From positions 1 through 64,000 of the forward strand of contig CAZYOQ010000007.1 in assembly GCA_964649145.1 (NCBI GenBank): 64,000 nt of DNA, given 5' to 3'. Below, in pieces: positions 61,494 through 64,000 of the stretch (positions are counted from its first letter, which is position 1; every line of letters begins with the position of its first letter). The notes under the pieces were generated by a model that made no database searches, was not told the DNA's origin, and saw only the letters and a program-made list of their open reading frames with translations. The translations under genes were made by a program, and so were the position numbers. This DNA comes from MGBC163016 sp964649145. GTDB lineage: Bacteria > Actinomycetota > Coriobacteriia > Coriobacteriales > Eggerthellaceae.

Positions 61494-62271
61494 TTCTTCT
61501 TACGCAAACCCCGTAGTAACGCTCGAACACGCCAGAAAAGCCTTTGGCGATAACGAGGTCTTGAAGGACATCTCCCTTTCTGTGAATAGGGGAGACGTGC
61601 TTGCGATAATAGGGCCTTCAGGAGGCGGGAAGTCTACTCTTTTGAGGTGTCTGACCCTATTAGAGACTTTGGACTCAGGTACGCTAACCTACGGAGACGT
61701 CAAGGTTTGCGAAAGTAAACTAGGTGGACGTTGCGTATACGCTGGAAAAGATGCACAGCGCGCCGCCAAGACACATTTTGGGCTGGTGTTTCAAAACTTC
61801 AATCTTTTTCCTCATTACTCGTCTTCTAAAAACGTTGCTGACCCGCTTATTAGCGTGCAGAAAATGCCTAAGGCTGAGGCTTATAAGAAGGCAGAAGCGC
61901 TTCTTGAGAAGATGGGGCTAGGGGATAAAGGAGACATGGTTCCATGCGAACTTTCGGGTGGTCAGCAGCAACGTGTCGCAATAGCACGAGCCCTTGCAAT
62001 GAACCCCGATGTTCTTTTCTTTGACGAGCCAACAAGCGCTCTTGACCCTGAACTTACGCGCGAGGTTTTGAAGGTTATACGCGAGCTTGCTGCTGAGCAT
62101 ATGACCATGGTGATAGTCACTCACGAGATGTCTTTTGCGCGTGATGTGGCTGACCATTTGATATTCATGGATGGCGGATGCGTAGTTGAGCAGGGGCGCG
62201 CAATAGACGTTATCAATAACCCTAAACATGATCGCACACGTGCGTTTTTGGCTAACTACCAGCAAAGCTAA
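61486..62271 (+). CDS. Amino-acid ABC transporter ATPase (GlnQ type)
   Basis: A 261-residue ATP-binding subunit. Walker A is IIGPSGGGKSTLLRC, Q-loop LVFQNFNLFPHYSS, signature LSGGQQQRVAIARALA, Walker B VLFFDEPTSALDPE and H-loop VIVTHEMSFA. A 20-residue insert (VCESKLGGRCVYAGKDAQRA) sits between Walker A and the Q-loop, longer than usual. It overlaps the permease gene and closes the three-gene transporter. Confidence 0.95.
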   Translation: MPDSSYANPVVTLEHARKAFGDNEVLKDISLSVNRGDVLAIIGPSGGGKSTLLRCLTLLETLDSGTLTYGDVKVCESKLGGRCVYAGKDAQRAAKTHFGLVFQNFNLFPHYSSSKNVADPLISVQKMPKAEAYKKAEALLEKMGLGDKGDMVPCELSGGQQQRVAIARALAMNPDVLFFDEPTSALDPELTREVLKVIRELAAEHMTMVIVTHEMSFARDVADHLIFMDGGCVVEQGRAIDVINNPKHDRTRAFLANYQQS

Positions 62272-62574
62272 GGCCTAGGCTTTTGGCATAGCGCGTACAA
62301 GGTTTGTTTTGGTGCGTGTCTGATTTTGGTGTGCACCTACTTTTAGTTTGAGCCCAATTTCTGGCGCTTGTTCTTCTTTAATATGCGCTAAATATGTGCG
62401 AACCCGACTTTTGACGCACGTCCAACTCTTGGTGCGTAGTCAAATGAGCATTGTAGCTAGCTAATCTTTTTGTCGTACACCAGCTGGTGTATTTACTTGA
62501 TCGTCTTGTGTTTAGCTTGTTTTTTGATCGATTGAGGAAGTTTTGGTGTGTTAGTGTTTGCCGAAATCATGAAA
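62272..62574. other. Non-coding gap with gtgcg-type short repeats
   Basis: About 300 bases without a gene. Short units such as ttttggtgcgtgtctga and tcttggtgcgtagtcaaa repeat loosely. The ribosome-binding site of the next gene (aaagga) is at its end. Confidence 0.4.
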
Positions 62575-62784
62575 GGAGAACTGGTTTTATGAGCGAACTT
62601 GACAATACTAACCAAGAGGGCAAAAGCACNNNNNNNNNNNNNNNNNNNNNNNNNNNNNNNNNNNNNNNNNNNNNNNNNNNNNNNNNNNNNNNNNNNNNNN
62701 NNNNNNNNNNNNNNNNNNNNNNNNNNNNNGGAGAACTGGTTTTATGAGCGAACTTGACAATACTAACCAAGAGGGCAAAAGCAC
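62575..62784. other. Scaffold gap with duplicated 55-bp flanks
   Basis: 62575-62629 and 62730-62784 are identical 55-base stretches around 100 N. Both copies contain the ribosome-binding site and start codon of the protease gene. As at 53683-53892, this is an unmerged contig overlap and no sequence is missing. Confidence 0.9.
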
Positions 62785-64000
62785 ACCTGAAAGCTCTCAG
62801 TCATCTAATGACTTCGCGCCACCATCTGGAAGTCCTATCGCAGGAAGTGATGTGCAGGGAAATGGTAGTGCTCAAGTAAGTGGCGCTTCTCAAGCAGATG
62901 GTACGACCCATGAGGCCGCCTGCTCTCAAGCAAGCGGAGACGCCCAAGAAAGCGAGACGCCAAAGCCAAGCGCCGGCACTCAAGAAAACGCGGATACCCA
63001 AACATCAAACACTACATATTCAATGGGTAGAATCACTGCTGGACAAAATGTCACTAGGTCATCTGGGCAAGTTTCAGCCAGCGTCGCACAAGTCACTGGT
63101 AGCGAGCCTGCTTATGCGCCTGCGGCCACAGGCGCCAACCAAGTAATCTACGGCAAGTCGAAGTCTGGCGGATCGTCTTATGGAAAGACTTTCTTGATAG
63201 CTTTCGCTGGCGCACTGGTCGCTTGCGTTCTCGCGATAGGCGCAATGTTTACCTTTGGCGCATTCGACAATTCTGGAACTACAGATACGCTTGGATCTAC
63301 GTCTACCAACATCATCAACGCCTCTGATGAGGATTCAAGCCTTGCTGAGGTGGTTGCTAGTGAATGTTTGCCCTCTGTAGTTTCCATTGATGTTTTGGGA
63401 ACGCAGTCATCAGGAACAGGCAACTCGCTCTATGACTATCTTTACGGCTTCGGAGAGAGCCAGTCAGACGAACTTTCCGAAATAGGGCTTGGAAGTGGCG
63501 TAATTATCTCTGACGATGGCTACATTATTACCAATTATCATGTTATAGAAGACGGCCAACAATTCGATGTTACGGTCGCAGGAGAACAATACGAGGCTGA
63601 GCTAATAGGAAGCGATTCCAGTTCTGACATCGCCGTGCTCAAGATCAAGGATGGATCTGGATTTAAGGCAATTTCTCTAGGTGATTCTTCAAGCATCAAC
63701 ATTGGCGAGTGGGTAATGTCTATCGGAAGCCCGTTTGGGCTTGAACAGTCGGTTGCAACGGGAATAGTCTCTGCTACTAGCCGCTCTCAGATACTTGATT
63801 CCGAAACAGACTCATACGGTCAAAGCACAGGTGAAGTTACGATATACCCGAACATGATCCAAACAGATGCTGCCATTAACCCTGGAAACTCGGGTGGCGC
63901 ACTTGTGAACTCGCAGGGTCAACTTATTGGTATCAATACACTTATCACTTCCTATTCGGGCAACTATTCTGGTGTTGGTTTCGCGATCCCTAGCAATTAT
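62744..64000 (+). CDS. HtrA/DegP-like trypsin-type serine protease, cut by the window edge
   Basis: At least 419 residues, still open at 64000. The start is the second copy of the ATG (62744; the first at 62589 belongs to the duplicated gap flank) with aaggag upstream. A long Ser/Gln/Ala-rich cytoplasmic tail (1-145) precedes one membrane helix (about 147-170). The protease domain has H266 in ITNYHVIEDG, D295 in SSDIAVLKIK and S383 in AINPGNSGGALVN, so the triad is complete. A PDZ domain would be expected beyond the window. It handles misfolded envelope proteins. Confidence 0.9.
   Translation, partial: MSELDNTNQEGKSTPESSQSSNDFAPPSGSPIAGSDVQGNGSAQVSGASQADGTTHEAACSQASGDAQESETPKPSAGTQENADTQTSNTTYSMGRITAGQNVTRSSGQVSASVAQVTGSEPAYAPAATGANQVIYGKSKSGGSSYGKTFLIAFAGALVACVLAIGAMFTFGAFDNSGTTDTLGSTSTNIINASDEDSSLAEVVASECLPSVVSIDVLGTQSSGTGNSLYDYLYGFGESQSDELSEIGLGSGVIISDDGYIITNYHVIEDGQQFDVTVAGEQYEAELIGSDSSSDIAVLKIKDGSGFKAISLGDSSSINIGEWVMSIGSPFGLEQSVATGIVSATSRSQILDSETDSYGQSTGEVTIYPNMIQTDAAINPGNSGGALVNSQGQLIGINTLITSYSGNYSGVGFAIPSNY

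Overview
The window looks like a chromosomal segment of a mid-G+C, anaerobic actinomycete of the Coriobacteriia (Eggerthella/Slackia-like). This is inferred from the gene order alaS-ruvX-mltG-yqeG-aroE-aroC-aroK-aroB-aroQ-pepP, a type II dehydroquinase, a MscL with a C-terminal zinc ribbon, a Veg homologue, CIRCE-controlled heat-shock genes and many secreted proteins ending in one shared beta-rich module. It is probably a draft or metagenome assembly. Three runs of exactly 100 N occur at 53738, 58957 and 62630. Two of them are flanked by the same 55 bases on both sides, which is an assembly-overlap signature rather than biology.

Layout. 0.3-1.7 kb: a secreted protein with two PPC-like domains. 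1.8-6.3 kb: a defence/stress patch with an orphan RelB/DinJ antitoxin, vapBC, a CIRCE-controlled hsp20, mazEF, and a winged-helix regulator with a broken AbiEii-like nucleotidyltransferase between 38-bp direct repeats. 6.3-15 kb: a ferredoxin-type aldo/keto reductase, mscL, the AmmeMemoRadiSam pair, a short-chain dehydrogenase, an arsM-aquaglyceroporin operon, tRNA-Ala(CGC) and veg. 15-29 kb: housekeeping genes, namely a P1 peptidase, a DUF948 protein, an AI-2E-type permease, alaS to mltG, then the shikimate genes ending in an Xaa-Pro peptidase.

29.1-33.7 kb is an accessory insertion after pepP. It holds a 194-bp tandem duplication that includes the 3' end of pepP, an AAA/DUF4143 ATPase behind three iteron-like repeats, a secreted beta-helix protein, and an inverted copy of the same repeat. 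htpG with its own CIRCE follows. 35.9-39.2 kb is a three-gene (R)-2-hydroxyacyl-CoA dehydratase/activase-type system, i.e. ATP-driven electron activation.

39.3-62.3 kb is largely cell-surface biology. It contains a TIGR04282-type glycosyltransferase, a remnant of a UDP-sugar dehydrogenase, a Wzm/Wzt-type polysaccharide exporter, two TagB/TagF-like glycerophosphotransferases, a polysaccharide pyruvyl transferase with a truncated duplicate, a TarI/IspD-like cytidylyltransferase and a sugar epimerase. These suggest a teichoic-acid-like or phosphodiester-linked wall glycan. A set of secreted proteins follows: a subtilase, a Ser-rich lipoprotein, a large beta-rich protein and two transglutaminase-like proteins. 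Next come an MBOAT acyltransferase with an AlgJ/DHHW-type partner (glycan O-acylation), a polar amino-acid ABC transporter, and an HtrA-type protease cut by the right edge.

No prophage, insertion sequence, integrase or CRISPR array was recognised. The most unusual points are the repeat element around the pepP 3' end, the iteron-like repeats before the DUF4143 ATPase, the arsM-aquaglyceroporin pairing, the split activase system and the family of surface proteins sharing one C-terminal module.
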